A stretch of 64,000 bases of DNA from Rhabdornis inornatus. Taxonomy: Eukaryota; Chordata; Aves; Passeriformes; Rhabdornithidae. The notes under the pieces were generated by a model. It did no database searches and was not told the DNA's origin. It was given only the letters and a program-made list of their open reading frames with translations. Every line of letters begins with the position of its first letter. The first letter of the stretch is position 1. Shown here piece after piece: positions 35,801 to 49,400 of the stretch. The stretch spans positions 512,643-576,642 of the forward strand of contig VWZS01009726.1 of the NCBI GenBank assembly GCA_013397075.1, given 5' to 3'. The position numbers and the translations under genes were made by a program.

Positions 35801-37811
35801 TTGGTTGGATGAGAACTGTGCTGTAATGTTTGGAATTACAGTAGACAAACCTGGGTTGAAGTTAGTTTACTTTGAATAAACACATGGTTATTTCCTTAAA
35901 CAGGATTATGGAATGGGAGTGAGTCGGAAAAAGAAAGGCAAATTGGTATATACAAGCTGGAGAAAACTAGTATTTTTGAATCTGTTGGTAACAAGAAAGG
36001 AATCTTTTTGTGTAGAAAATTTCTTTTGTGTCCCTTTAAAGAAAGCACAAAAGTTCAAAGGCCTTCCAATTTTGGAAGAGTTGGAAAAAAAGCATTTGTA
36101 ATTTTTTCATTTATTTGTTTATCTTTAGTAAGATTTAAATGTAAAGTAAAATCAATTTAAAAATTCTAAATGAGCAGTCTTTGTGTCCTTACTGTGGTAC
36201 ACTATATCCCCTCTTCCTTTTTGGCATGGCTTGTGCCTGACCTGATCTGGTATGACGTTGTCTGTTAAAATTCGTGTGAAGGAGAGGATCTTAAGGAATA
36301 GCCCGGTCTTTGTTTGAAGGCCTTTGTCTTGTCTCTTGTTGTTAGTAAAGACAGTTTGCTGTGAATATCTGCAGTAATATTAGCTAGTGAATGTAACACC
36401 CATACACTTTATTTTAGTGGAGATTTGAGCCTTTTTGTTCTGTGCTTATATTTTGGTAGACTGTGAATGATACAAGCAGACAACAAATGCTAAGGAGTGA
36501 GTCAGAGTGAAAGAAGTATAAAGTATTAAATATCTTATTCCAGCAATGTGTTCTAGTACTATTCTTCAGGAAGCTGTTCTGATCGTGTGTAGTCCAAGCA
36601 AATATCCAGCATTAGGGACATGACAAACCCTTTTTTGCTTCCTTGCACATTGTGACACTTGAAGTGTGCTGAATATACATCTCGTACATGTTCTGAATAT
36701 CTGTGAAGCTAAAGCATAGAGTAGAATCACTGTGTCAGTGGCCATTCTTCCCAGGAAATGGGAAGTGTGGACTTGAATAATTGTTCTGACATCTGAAGAC
36801 CTGTTTAATGAGCTATTTTGCCTACTTCAAGACCTAAATGATCTGGACAAAGCTGCAGCCTTAAAGCTTTTAAAAGTACTGTTAACACTGAGCTAGCAAA
36901 AGCTATCGCAGTGGAATGTCTTTTAACTGATGTCTTTTAGCTTCAGGAAATCTTAATTTCTTAGACTCACAGCTTATGTCCACATTTTTTGTTACCACAG
37001 GTACTATACCTTCCTGTATTTAGATTGTTACATGTACTCCATATTTACCTTGAAGTATTTTGAGGTAGAAAACTCTTTAAGTAGTGCTCTGATTCCACAT
37101 GACACTAGTACTACTTTCTACTATTTGGATTTTGAGAGGTGGCATAGTATAATTAGCAAAACATAATCTGAATCCAGCTAAATTTACTCCTGTGTAGCTG
37201 TCTGAGGACTCTCATTTCCCAGAAATGCTGCATGTGTAGGTCTCAGATGAAATACACAGCCAGCTGTCCAGAACACTTGCATTGACTTGATTCCAATGAT
37301 AGAAGCAAAGGTATTTTAATAACCTTGCAAATGATGTGGTTGCCGATGCATATATATGTGCCTGACATACCTGTGTGGCTCAGTTCATGGGTGCATACCT
37401 CTTCTCTTTCATCTTTGCTTCTTTGCTATGTGTGGTGGAAACTTCTTGGGAATCCTGCCAGCTTAGGTAAACTGTCTGCTTATCCAGATCCTGAAGCAAG
37501 GCCCTTTGAAGTGAGAAGAAAGACTTTGGTCTGCTTGGATGAGCATTGAATCAAGAACGAAAACTAAAATGCTGGCTTCGTGGACACATGTGGTGGGCTC
37601 CATTGAGGAATGGATTTCCCCTCAATATAGCATTGAAATACACTTGGATATTGAAGATGCTAAGATTGGCAGGTTATCCAACAGTGGCTTCTTTTTGGGG
37701 TCTAGAGGAGGTTGAGTGTTTGTGCTGTTCCTCCAGCTTTTTTTTTCTTTGGGGGATGATTGCTTATGGGGCATAATGTGATTCGGTTTGACAGGAGCAA
37801 TGGCAGCCCGT

Positions 37812-38680
37812 TACATCTAGTTTCAGTCTACTCTCTTTTAGTTTAAAACCATTACCCTTTGTCTTACTGCCACAGGTCTGGAGAAGAAGTCCCTCTCCAT
37901 TGTTCTTTACTAGTCCCCTTAAAATATGAAGGGTCACAGTAAACTGTTCTGGAGCCTTCTCTTCTCCAGCCTGAGCAGCCCCATCTCTCTCAGCTTGTGC
38001 TCAAAGGAGAGGTTCTCCAGCCCTTTGATCTCCAGTGGGTCCCTGTCCCTCCTGTGCTGAGACCCCAGCTCTGGATGCAGTGCTCCAGGTGGATCTCAGC
38101 AGAGCAGAGGGGCAGAATCTCCTCGCTGCCCACGGGGCTCTGGGTGCAGCCCAGGACACGTTTGGCTCTCTGGGCTGTGAGTGCCATGGCCAGGGCATGT
38201 CCAGCCTCTCACCCACAGCACCCCCAAGCCCTTCTGGGCAGGGCTGCTCTGGGGCTGTTCATGCCCAGCCTGTGCTGATACCTGGGGTTGATCTGACCCA
38301 GGTGCAGCACCAGCACTTGGTCTGGTTAAACCTCATGATGTTCCCAGGGGCCTGCTTCTTGAGCTTGTCCAGGTCCCTCTGAATGGCATCAGGTCAAACA
38401 CACCTCCTGGCATGGTGTCATCTGTAAATTTGCTGAGAGTGCACTGGATGGCGCTGGCTGTGTCACAAATGGAGACATTGAGCAGTAGTGGTCCCAGTAC
38501 AGACCTCCGAGGGACACCACTTGTCACTGGTCTCCATCTGGACATTGAGATGTTGATGTCTGCTTCCTGGATATGGCCATCCAGCCAATTCACTATTCAT
38601 CAAACAGTCCATCAGAGCCATGTGTCTTCAGTTTAGAAAGGAGGATTCTGGGAGAAGCCATGTGTTGATGACATTTTTTC
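37812..38680 (-). mobile_element. CR1 LINE internal fragment, 3' tail missing
   Basis: The plus strand reads 'gtttaaaaccattacccttt', 'ctggatgcagtgctccaggt', 'ctgctctggggctgttcatg' and 'tgacccaggtgcagcaccag', the complement of CR1 3' UTR and the end of the RT ORF. The usual AGAATCA tail block and first 100 or so bases are absent, so both ends are truncated. The right boundary is uncertain (38620-38680). The region 38.2-38.6 kb is better preserved than the copy at 3.8 kb. Confidence 0.88.
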
Positions 38681-41466
38681 TATGTGCTTATCAGGGGAAG
38701 AAGCAGGACATTTTTCTTTAATTCCTTCACTGTAGCTAAGGGAACCTGAGCAGTACACCATGTCCTTATGCCTTACATTGTTGAGAAAAACTACAAGTTC
38801 AAATTGTCTTGGAGTGTGTTACTGGCACAGTAACAGTACACTTAAGGATGGGATTCTTGTGGATTTCGTTTTGACCACCCAGTTGTATTCCTGTCCCACA
38901 CAAACAGCCTGTTGCTGTCTAGTTTTGCTGGATTTGTCTCATAGCTGTCTCCAGTCCTGTGTCAAAGTGTGATAAATGCAGCAGGCAGCAGGTGTGCATC
39001 CCTGCAGCCCTGGTGTTGCAAATAGGGCTGTGCATGTGAAGTGCTGCACAGCAAGAAGTTGCCCTAGACTTCATGTTGGGCAGCAGTTTTTTTCCAGTAG
39101 TGAATACCACTTCTTAACGCATATGTTGTTTGCTTGTAAACTTGGAGTTGCTCAGTGTGTTTTGGTTTTGTTTCTCGTAGTGTAGGTTCCTTGTGTGCAA
39201 GCCAGGTCTCGCTTCAGCTGGATTGCTGTGCTGGTTATTTAGCATGTTGTGCACTCAAGAGGAAGGTTGTGTTTCCATGTGTTTGTGAGGAACAATAGCT
39301 CAGATTAATGTCACAGCAAAAAGTTCTTGAAAGTTTCCAGCGGTGACGCACTGCAGCTATCTCCGTTTGCTCAGATGATGGTAAGATGCATGAGGTCAGA
39401 TATAGGCTGTTGGTTTTTTATGTTTGTGAGTAATTTTGCTTTCCTTAAAGGGTCATTTGAGGAAAAAAAATATAATTTATGTTAATTTATATTGTTTTCT
39501 AAATTGTGATGTAGCTAATGGGATGGGACAAACATGAGCAGTGTGTGGGGAAAATGGCTACAGGTAGGTTTCTTCTGTTGAAGGGTGACCAACGGTTTCA
39601 GTTAAATTACTTGGGATTTTGGGATAATGTATAGTAGGGTTTTTTCTCATTTTTATGTGTGATGCTTGCTCAGTCATTACACATGAGGTGGTAAACACCA
39701 AAGTTTCTTTATTATTTTCTTCTTTTCATTTAAGCCGGCTGGAGGGGTATGGGATGCTCCTCTGACCATAGAAGCTTGTGTCCAGACCCTTCTCATTCAC
39801 TGTATCTTTGCATAGTTTTGGGCAAATGAGCAACTATGGCTGCCGTTTCACCCTGTAAAATACACAGTATCTGTGTCATTTAGCTGTGCAGTGTTGAAGG
39901 GAAGGCACCCAGTTCAATTTGAGAATTTCTGATGCAGAATGGAAGAACATGAATAAGTGTTCTTCAGAGACCAGGAAGGCGAGTTTAGCAAATTAACTTC
40001 TAGCTGAAATGTACTTGTCATTTTTAGTGTGTTTCATCTGCTAGCATAAGAATGTAATTATTATGCCCTGGAACTCCAATACAAGGATTTCCATGCCTGG
40101 TATTTAGATTTATAATCTGCTTCCTCCCACTTCCAAATCCAAAGCATCATGATGCTTTTGGGTGAAGATCAAGTCATTTTATGATTTATTCTTGAAATGC
40201 TAAGTTAACTGTTTGCTGCAATAATGACTGTGGTTGTGTCTGCCTTTAAGGTAACAAGAAAAAAGCCTGCTAGAAATTGTACATAAATATTACTTAACAA
40301 CAAATATCTTCCTGCTCTCTGGCAGTAGAAATTCTTCCAGTCATTTTCTTCTCCTGTCTCCTGGGTAACTTCCATAGGTTTAATAACTGTGTCTGGGGCA
40401 GAATTTTAATTTTCCTAAACTTATGTTTCTGTTTGAAATACTAATAATTTTCTGATGTTTGGTTCCCTTCCTCCCACCTTCCACTGGCCTGTAAATTACC
40501 TCAGCAGTGTTCAGTATCTTCAGTTTTATGAGTGTAGGATTGCTTCAGCTCTGTACACAAGGCAAACACAATTAGAAAATTACATCCCTTGACATAAGAA
40601 AAAAACCTCGTATGTGGTACATGTACTGAAGATGCCTGTAAACGAACTTAGTACAATCTCATGGTGAGGGGAAAATGGACATTGTAAATCTTGCCATTGG
40701 AATTTATTTAGGCTGCTAGTTGAAAATCGTGAGAACTGCCAATGCAGTGCAGTAAAGGAAGGAGAGGTCGGGAGATTGGAAAAAAGGCTCATCCCCTCAT
40801 CTTTCAATGCAATTTTTGCAGCCTTTTTTTGAAGCCTTTTTTTGCAGGGGCTTATTATCCCACTTTCACATCTGAAAAATGAGGGAGAGGTGTGGAGAAA
40901 TATTTAAATGGGGTAATTGTTGTGGATAGAGTAGTAATTCTGCAGTGCTTAAATACTGTGGAAACATGGAGGCTGTGTAAATTCTCTTTGAGGAGAGACA
41001 AGCAGCTTCTGCCATACCCAGACTAACAACTTTCTGAGTTCTACATGTCTTGGGTCTCGTCAGACTGTTCGACTTTGGTATGTCAGCTGGCAGTGGTGAC
41101 CAAGAAAAACTGAACTCCGTCTCTTGAGTCTCCTCCTATTTCAAATCAGTGGGTAGTTAGTGTTGTGCACTGCTGGAGATCAGACCTGCTTTGCAGGTCA
41201 CTTGAGCTCGTCCCAAATGTAATAGGACTGCATGAACGTTCCATCAGTAAGGTTCAGAGGGGTGACTTTAAGTATAGAAGCTGTAAATGTCCCTGATGAT
41301 AGTCTCCTTTAATGATCTTTTTTGAGAAGTTGAGACCTATGTTTATGATGACAAGGTGCTGAGGACTTTGTAAGATCACATCTTTTACATTTTAGTAGCT
41401 CAGCTTTAGGATTACTCACAATTTTTGTCAATGCATGATTGTGCTCTGACCTGACCTCCTAGTTTC

Positions 41467-41480
41467 TGTGTGTGTGTGTG
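41467..41480. repeat. (TG)7 microsatellite
   Basis: Seven perfect TG units in intron 2; short. Confidence 0.85.
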
Positions 41481-44400
41481 ATTTTGGATGAATTGTCAGT
41501 TTTCATACACAGCTGAAATGCATCTTCTTTTCAAGTGTGTTTGAGTAATCTGTAATGATTAAGCAAAACAAGTAGGAAAGAATGTGATCTTGCTATATGC
41601 CATGGTTGTAATGACCCTCTCTTTGAAATAAATCAGTTTGTCAGAAAACTCATGTCTGCATAAGCACACGACATTGCTGCAGACAGGAAGTGCCCTAGTC
41701 TGTTGACCTCGTCTCCAAGGGAAAATCAAAAGTTCTCATTAATTTAAAAAAAAAAATAACAAAACCAAGAAAAACTCCCCCAACTTGTCTTAGTGGAAGA
41801 TGAAGGCAATAATATGTATAACCTCTTTCTTTTCTGTTGTTTATGAATGTGAAATCTGATATTTTAATTGCTTTTAAAATCTTTTTAATGCAGCTGAAAG
41901 GAGTGAGGTCAGATATATTTTCTTAGGGTTATATTACACTCCACAGGGGTGAACAGGAAATGGTTTAAAGGAATGCCAAGAAGCCCCTATTCCCTAACCA
42001 ATTCCCTTGTCTTTTCTTAACCAGCTTTATTTCACATTGCATGCTTCAGCTGCTGTGAGCATTTCTGGGTTGAGTATAGGGGCAGGTTTTAGTGTGTTCT
42101 TAGGTTACATCATCCAAGTTCCTTTGCCTGTGTTTTAAAGAAGAAAACTGTCTGGATTCTAAATACAACTGTATGCAGACCAAGTATGGCGAAACAGAGA
42201 TCTTGCTTTGTGCATATCTGATCTGTTAGAAGTGGTAGGTGTGCTATCTTATTGACATTGTTAATGTGAAAAGAATATTCATCACAATTTCCAATTATTA
42301 CCACTGCTCTCAGCAATTTGCATGTGAATTTATTCAGTACTATCCCCATTTATTGACTTTATTTATTGAATTCTCATTCTGTTTCTAGATAGATTTTCTT
42401 CAAAGCAGCTTTTTTTTTTTGTCTTTTGTCTTTTCTTTTGCAAGAGACTGACATATTGCCAAATCCATGCTCTTATGGACCATCGACCCCCCATCCCCAA
42501 AATGTCCGAAACCCAAACCAAAAGAAAAAAACCCCAAATCCATATTTAAGTGTTTCTACATCTTACACTAACTGAAATATTTAAAGACCGTTTATATCTC
42601 CTCGCTGGTTTTGCTTGTCACCTGGAGTATCCAGTTAAATAACACGAAGGATCACCTTGTAGTACAGAAATTTTGGAAGCAAGTATTTTGAAGAGATGTG
42701 GGGGAAGTAGCTTGTTTTGTGGAGATGCAGTGATCTGTACACAGCATGAACTTGGGCTTCCTGCTATTCATAGGTGAGGTAAGTCCCTTCCTCTATGGGG
42801 AAGGTTACTTGCTCTAGAGTAAGTCACCACTTTCTGAGGCTTTGAAAAAAAGTAGTGAAGGCTCTTTTTACACCTATTTTCTGGTCTAAAAGCTGGTAGA
42901 TCTTTTCATACCTGACCTCTTTGATTTTAGGGGTGCATTAGGTGGTTGCTTAATAGAGCAAGTCTTGAAAACATTCACAGTGTTTACCATAGTGCTGCCG
43001 CAATGAACATGCAAGGCTAGACCAGAAATGTGCTAAATTCCTTCACAGAGTATGTGTGATGTGGATTTTTTGTAGTCTTGTCTCTTCACAAGTAATTTCA
43101 AACACATGCACATTAAATGCAAGTTTCAAAACTAACCTACTGCTGGTCTTAAAATGTCCTTAAATAGTCACAATTGGCATTATCCTGGGCTCTTTCAAAC
43201 CCAGGATGTCTAAAGTGTGACAGAACTAGATAAGCTGACCAATATAGTTGGTACATGACCGGGAGTTCAAACTTACTAGTCTCTAGCTCGTGTCCTATTA
43301 GGAGTATGCAGCTGTAGCTTCTGGACACAGTGATTCGGCTTTCTAGGGTTCAGCAGCTTTGCTGAACACCAGGATTAGGTGATCTCTTGTAACAGTGTTT
43401 ACAGAAGTCAGAAATATTTGCACAACAGTAATTATTAAAAAAGGACTAGGAGCTGTGGTTATGAAATCCATCACTCATAACAATAATTAACACTGAATCG
43501 TTGTGTAGAAGGCATGTAGTATGCTAAGAATCTACAGCTTGGACTGAGTGCCTGCTACATGAGATCAAAACCATGGTTGTTGGGTACTGTAACTTATTAA
43601 ACATGGGGACAGGACCTTATAATGTAATTAGAGTGTCTTCTCTAGTCTTTCTGACATTTGTAATTCTAGACTTAATTGGTTTTTCCATGCAATTAATCCT
43701 TGTCAAATGTGTGATTTGTTGCAGCTTGGGGTTGTAAGGCAAGACTCAAAATTATAGATCTAATGTTACACCCCTTCCTCATCCGGCATTTCTGGACATT
43801 TTTCTGTTTGTTCCTGGGCTCCTTTAGTAGGGGAGGACACCAACAGAGGAGACAGCCTACCACTTTTCTTTCTGCAGGAGTACTCTGGCAAAGTCAGTTT
43901 GAGACCTTTGCTGGACCTTTGACACTACTTGTTTCCTGCATGGGTAGAGAGGTCACTTCAGTCTCCCTTTCTGGGAAATGGGTTAAGACGTTTGAAGTTG
44001 CCTGCCGTTGCTGAGCCCTGGAGAAAAGTTCTTGGTTGGAAGCAAAACAAACAGAAACACTAGAGAAAAAGAGAATATGTCTATTGACATGGAGTTTGAG
44101 TTTTATTTGAAATAGAAAAATAGAAGCTTGCACTGACATGAATCATCATCGTCCATGTTCTGCTCCTTGTTTTCTCTTCATCTGATAGTGGGTGGAGTTC
44201 AAAAGTATTTCAAGCTAAACTGACTTCAGAAGACACCAGCCTGGGAGTGAGTTGCCATGGGCCTGGGCCTCCATTGTCCTCCTGCAGCTTTGAGGATCTT
44301 TTTGGTGTTTCTTCATGTGGCTTTTTCACACTGCCCTTAAGGCATTGGGCTTACCAACAGATCTTAGTTGTTGTTGCTGCTGTAATGAAAAGCATTGCTG

Positions 44401-46397
44401 CTAAGCCATGCCTTCTTCCCTCTTTCCATACCCCTTTGCTGTTCCCTGCAAGCTTATTGTGTGTCTGTCTGTACCACAGAAAGCTTGCACTGGGCCAGGA
44501 TCTTGCTATGCTTAGTGCTGTTATTTTTATCTTCCCTTCTTGCCTTTCCAGTTTGAGGGCTTCTTCTTTTATGAGGTTTCATTCTAAAATGAAAGCCGCA
44601 TTTCCCACTTATAAAGTACCAAATGCAGATGATCGTACCTTAAAAGAGACACTGTGCTTTTTTGTGGAGCAGAGGGTAAAACGTTATTTGTGCTATGCAG
44701 ACATGCTGAACATTAATAAATTCCAATCACCCAAGTCGATGAAAGACACACATTATCTGTTTCTGGCAAGAATTACATTGCATCTAATTAGGCCCAACTT
44801 TAGAACATAGCATTTCATGAGGAAAGTCAATTACAATGCCTTTAGTCTTTGTTACAAGGAAGCAGTGGTGGGGAAAATCAGCAGTTGACGTTAATTTGTG
44901 TTCTCTTACTTAATGCTTAACTGTCTCAGTCTTTTAGTATGTGAGCTTGTCAGGGCTGCATGCACAGCAGTTTTGGGGAGCGTGTAATTTCAGCTGATGA
45001 GAATGACCGAGAATCTTATTTCCAGTAGTGGAAAGCAGTGTAGTGTTCATGCAGTTCTCCCTCCTCAATGACTCAATACAGAAAGTGCTTTTAAGGGAGT
45101 TTATCAACTAATTTCTTTTGTATGTAAAGTGAGGGTTGGAGTTGCTGCTGTTGGTGTTAAAAAGTACCAAACATGTTCTGTTTGTGATCTCTCTTACCTT
45201 CCTTCTTGGTCCCTCAGTTTAAACCTCCTTTCTTAGCAAAACAAGTCTCCCTGATTTATGTTGCAACTATGACCACATACCCTGTGGAAGCTGTAAGAAG
45301 GTAAAGTGACCCGTTTAGGAAATACCTTTAAAGCGTTTACAGTTTTTCTTGGGATTGGGCAGAATCAGTCTTAGATTCCTTAGATTTCACAAGGTCCTTT
45401 GTGAGAAGCAGAACTAGTGAAGCGTGGCCTCCCTGCATGGTTGTTTTGTACTCCTCCATTTTATCACAGTCCTGGTGGCTTTCCCACTCTGGCCTTCAGT
45501 GTCTGCCTTTTCTGCTCTTTCTCTGACATCTGTGCAGAGGCCACTCTCTCCCATCACTGTCTCCAGGGTCCCCCATGTGCCTGCCAGGTGTCACACGGCA
45601 TCTGCTGGGGCTGTTCCAAATTACTAAACCAGGTAGTACAGGTAGCTCTTTGGCATTTGACCGATCAAACACAACAGCTAACTCATGCTGCAGCCTTTGG
45701 TGGAAGCACACTATTATTCTTGTCAATATTATCAGTTTTTCATGAAACTTGTGTGAGTGTTCATCTTGGAGATGGCTTTCTAGCTTTTGATAATCTTGAA
45801 GTAGCTGTACTGGTATAGAATGATTGCAGCAAATCTCTTGGGGGGTTGGGGAGGGTGAGGAAATGGCACCAAATTAAATTTTATTTCTAGAAGAGCAATT
45901 CTGGAACAAGAACAGGACCCTCAAACCTGTATTGCTGAGTTTGCTAAAACCAGCTTTATCAAGGGACGAAGGTTTCTCCTGGTCACAAAGTAGTGCTAAC
46001 AGAAAGCTACCAGCTGGGACCTGTTTCTAAAGCTGACAATTTATATTCAAGTATAGGAATGTGATTTCTTCCTGTGCTGAATAAACTTGTTAAGAGATCT
46101 GATTCAACTCTGTAAAATAGTTGGAACTCTCAAAGTAGTCTTGCATTTATCTTGTTTAATTAAGGCTACCTAATGTGGCTCTTCTGGAGATTGACTGCAT
46201 TTTGTCAAGCTTCTGGCTATCCTTTCAATTTGAGAATAATTAAGATTTTTTTTCTCTAATGCTTTGTGTAATGGCACTTTCAACCCTCATGAAAATGTTA
46301 GGATTAACTGAACTCTGACACTCATCTGCCTGCACTGTTTCTAACAAAATAAGTAGACCTCTGCCTTTTGCAACATTACAACGTTTTTTTTCCTACC

Positions 46398-46443
46398 TCA
46401 TGTATGTTATGTTGATAGGATCATGTATGTCATGCTGATAGGT
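46398..46443. repeat. 23-bp imperfect tandem duplication
   Basis: TCATGTATGTTATGTTGATAGG plus A (46398-46420) is followed directly by a near-copy (46421-46443) differing at three positions. No coding content. Confidence 0.85.
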
Positions 46444-49400
46444 GTAACCTCTTGTCAAAGAAGAGTCATATTTTGTCACTGTCAATATTTTGTTAACTTT
46501 AATGATAGAAATTGCATCCTGTTTCTCGCTAGTTTTATACAGTTTATTCAGACAAGAAATGAAAGAGAATAAGGTATTTTGTCATTGTCACAACTGTACT
46601 TTGTTGCATGGTACAAATTTTCCAGCTTCACCCTTCAGAGGTTATTGACTCTCATGTGTCTGAGAATGTGTGTTCAAGAATGCTCTCTGCCTGGTGCCTG
46701 CTCTGTCCAGATTGCTGCCTCCTCCGTTCTGTCAGGTTAGCAGAAGTTTTAGGGGAAGAAGCTGTTGAGATGCCTTGTTTCAGGAGACGCTGCCTAAAAA
46801 CTGGCAGTCATTAAATAGTTTTCATGCAAAATCTGCATCTTCTGTATGGGAGATACATAGAGCTTTCTCAGGAGCTCTTCCCATGAGCCTGGGTAAGGTG
46901 CTGTAGCCTAGTGAACAGTCCAAATGTGTTACTGTGACAGCGAATCTGTCTGACAGGTTCTTGCATCTCAGACAAAACGTGAGTGATGGGTGGACAAATT
47001 CTGCAACACGGGTTCTTGCGGAGCTTGGGAGCTGCTCCACAGATGCTCTTTCTGTGAGAATGAACTCTTCGTTGTCTTATTTGGCTTTGCTTGGCTTCCC
47101 CTCTGTCTTCTGAGACCAGCAAGCAAGATGCTCCACTGTTGGGTATTGACACTGGTATCACACCCTGCATGACTTTCATAATCTTTCTCTCTTAAGCACA
47201 CACGTGTATCTAAGTGCGAAAAAGGATTGTTTGGAGTAGAAGAACCGAAACAGTGGGATAAGTTTATTGAGATAGTGAGATTTTGCCCTCTTCTGAGGAG
47301 AGTTGTTGGGACTTGTAACAAAATGCATCAAACCACAGTCTTCAGGACTATAATAGCTTTGAGGAATATAATGAAGAGTTGTGATACCATCTCATTTGAG
47401 CTGTACTGTTTCTGTTTGTGGTATTTCAATAGTGTGGTTGTTTTGTGAGCCTGGGATGCTCTCTGGAAGGACACAGAGCAAGTGATTGCCCACTGAGTCA
47501 TCTGTGGCAGAGCAAAGACTACAGCAGGAAAGTATGTTCAAAAAAACAGGTCTTGAAAACTTGCATTCAGTGGCAAAACCAGAACTTTGCGATGCTGTCC
47601 GTTTTAAGACACAAGTAGTCAGTGGCCTGATCAGGACCCTGCAAAGACCTGATTGCACAGATTTCTTTTTCCTTAGTTGCTTGTAAGCTGGGTTGGGATT
47701 GCAAGAAAAAGCTCTGGTTCCCATTGTCATCTGAAATATGAACTCTGCTTTACATTCCTGACCTGTAACAGAGCTATTTCAAAACCATGCTTTTTCTCCT
47801 CCAAAACAGCATGTGTTGAATTATAATGGCCCATCCTGCAATGCAGACATTTTAATTGTCAACAGGCATGAACGTCTGCAAGGAGGTGAAAGTTCAGGGT
47901 GAGGGGGGACTGCTAACTCAGAAAATATGAACAGAAATATGTTCCATTCCCAACCCTCTGTTCTTTAGAGCATTCTCACCAAAAGAAATTAAAACCAGAA
48001 AGAATTTTAAAACGATTTTTATCTTGAGAAGAACTTGATGCCTGTTTGAGGTGTGGAATGTAAGTCGCGAATAAAAAGCCATCTTAGTTTTGTGTACAAC
48101 TTCACAGTGTTTAGATGGTGGAGGGAAAATACACCTTTCAAGCCTAAAAATAGGTCTGTAATTATATGTAATATGCAAAGATAAACTCTTGCTTAGCCTT
48201 GATAGTTTGGCCTATGGGAAGGGAAACCTTCTGCAATCAGTGTTTTCCTTTGTAAACACTTGACATTCTTCACACCTTGTAAAGCCTGTTGTCTGCAAGT
48301 TGTGTGTGCTGTTGAGCTGGTTAACTTCAGTTCCTGATGTATCTGTTGCTCCCTGCTCCCCTGGCTCTTCTTCGAGCACATGAGGAGCATTTCCTTAGTG
48401 GGAGATGTTGGTTTTTTTTTGTGGTGTGGCTGCAGATTTTTGTAGCTCAGGGGCTGAGCAGCATGAGAGGTAGCAGCAGTGCTAAGTAAGGTATCAATTC
48501 TGCTGTGTTTCTGATAAAACATAAGGCTTGAGAGTTGGAGATCAAAGCTGGGAGCAAGTAGCTAAAGAGCTTAAACTGTAGTGGTGGATTGACTTTTGTA
48601 GAGTTCTGGAAATGTCTGCTTGACTTCCTGAGAGAAGAGGAATGTCAAGTCCGTTTTTTGCAAAAGCATATCCACTGCCTGGATGCTGTGTGTCAGTAGG
48701 GCAGCAGAGGCAGCATGGATCACTCGTAGCTCCTCAGGCAGTCTTACGGGGCAGGAGGGTGTTACAAGTGCTAACATAATAGGGAACATATCTCTGCTGA
48801 AAGGATCTGAAGTCCTGTTTGACAACACTGTGTATAGGATTAAAGCGAGGCAGCGGAGCTGTCTGTTTTCATAGAGCCTGATTTATGCAGGAATTCACTT
48901 TTGACAATTCAGTGGTAAACATGCCTTCTCTAAAAAAAGAAAAAAAGTACAAGTATCGCATGTTTTGATATGAGTAGGTGAGCTGCACAGATGCAGTAAG
49001 GCAGAAACTTAAATATGGGTACATCTGTTCTGAAGAAATGCTAAAATAGGAGAAAATTGTAAAATCCATGCAATTAATTCTAAACATATATTTTCCTTGT
49101 TGTGACCAGCCTGTAGCTTTTGTTGATCATGTTACTTTAGCTTATTGATTATCCGTGAGATGTACATTTGCCTTAATAATGGGGGAAAATTGGGTTCAAA
49201 TTCCCTGCAGCAGCAGTTTCACACCACATACGTGGGAGTGTGTGCTTTTTTCTTTTTATTGAGCGGTTATAAACTTTCCTTTTCCCCTGTCCCTGTTCAT
49301 AGATTGACTGTGAAGTGAATAGTTTGCAAAGAGTTAATCTTTTTGTCATGTTGAAGACCAGCTAACCCAGCTGTGTGGAACACAGGTAAATACAGACCTT

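Noticed and set aside
44247..44810. 187-codon open frame on the plus strand in intron 2, the longest one-piece frame outside repeats
   Set aside because: No domain or family resemblance, composition follows the surrounding intron, no promoter or splice context. Such a length is compatible with chance in 64 kb and six frames.
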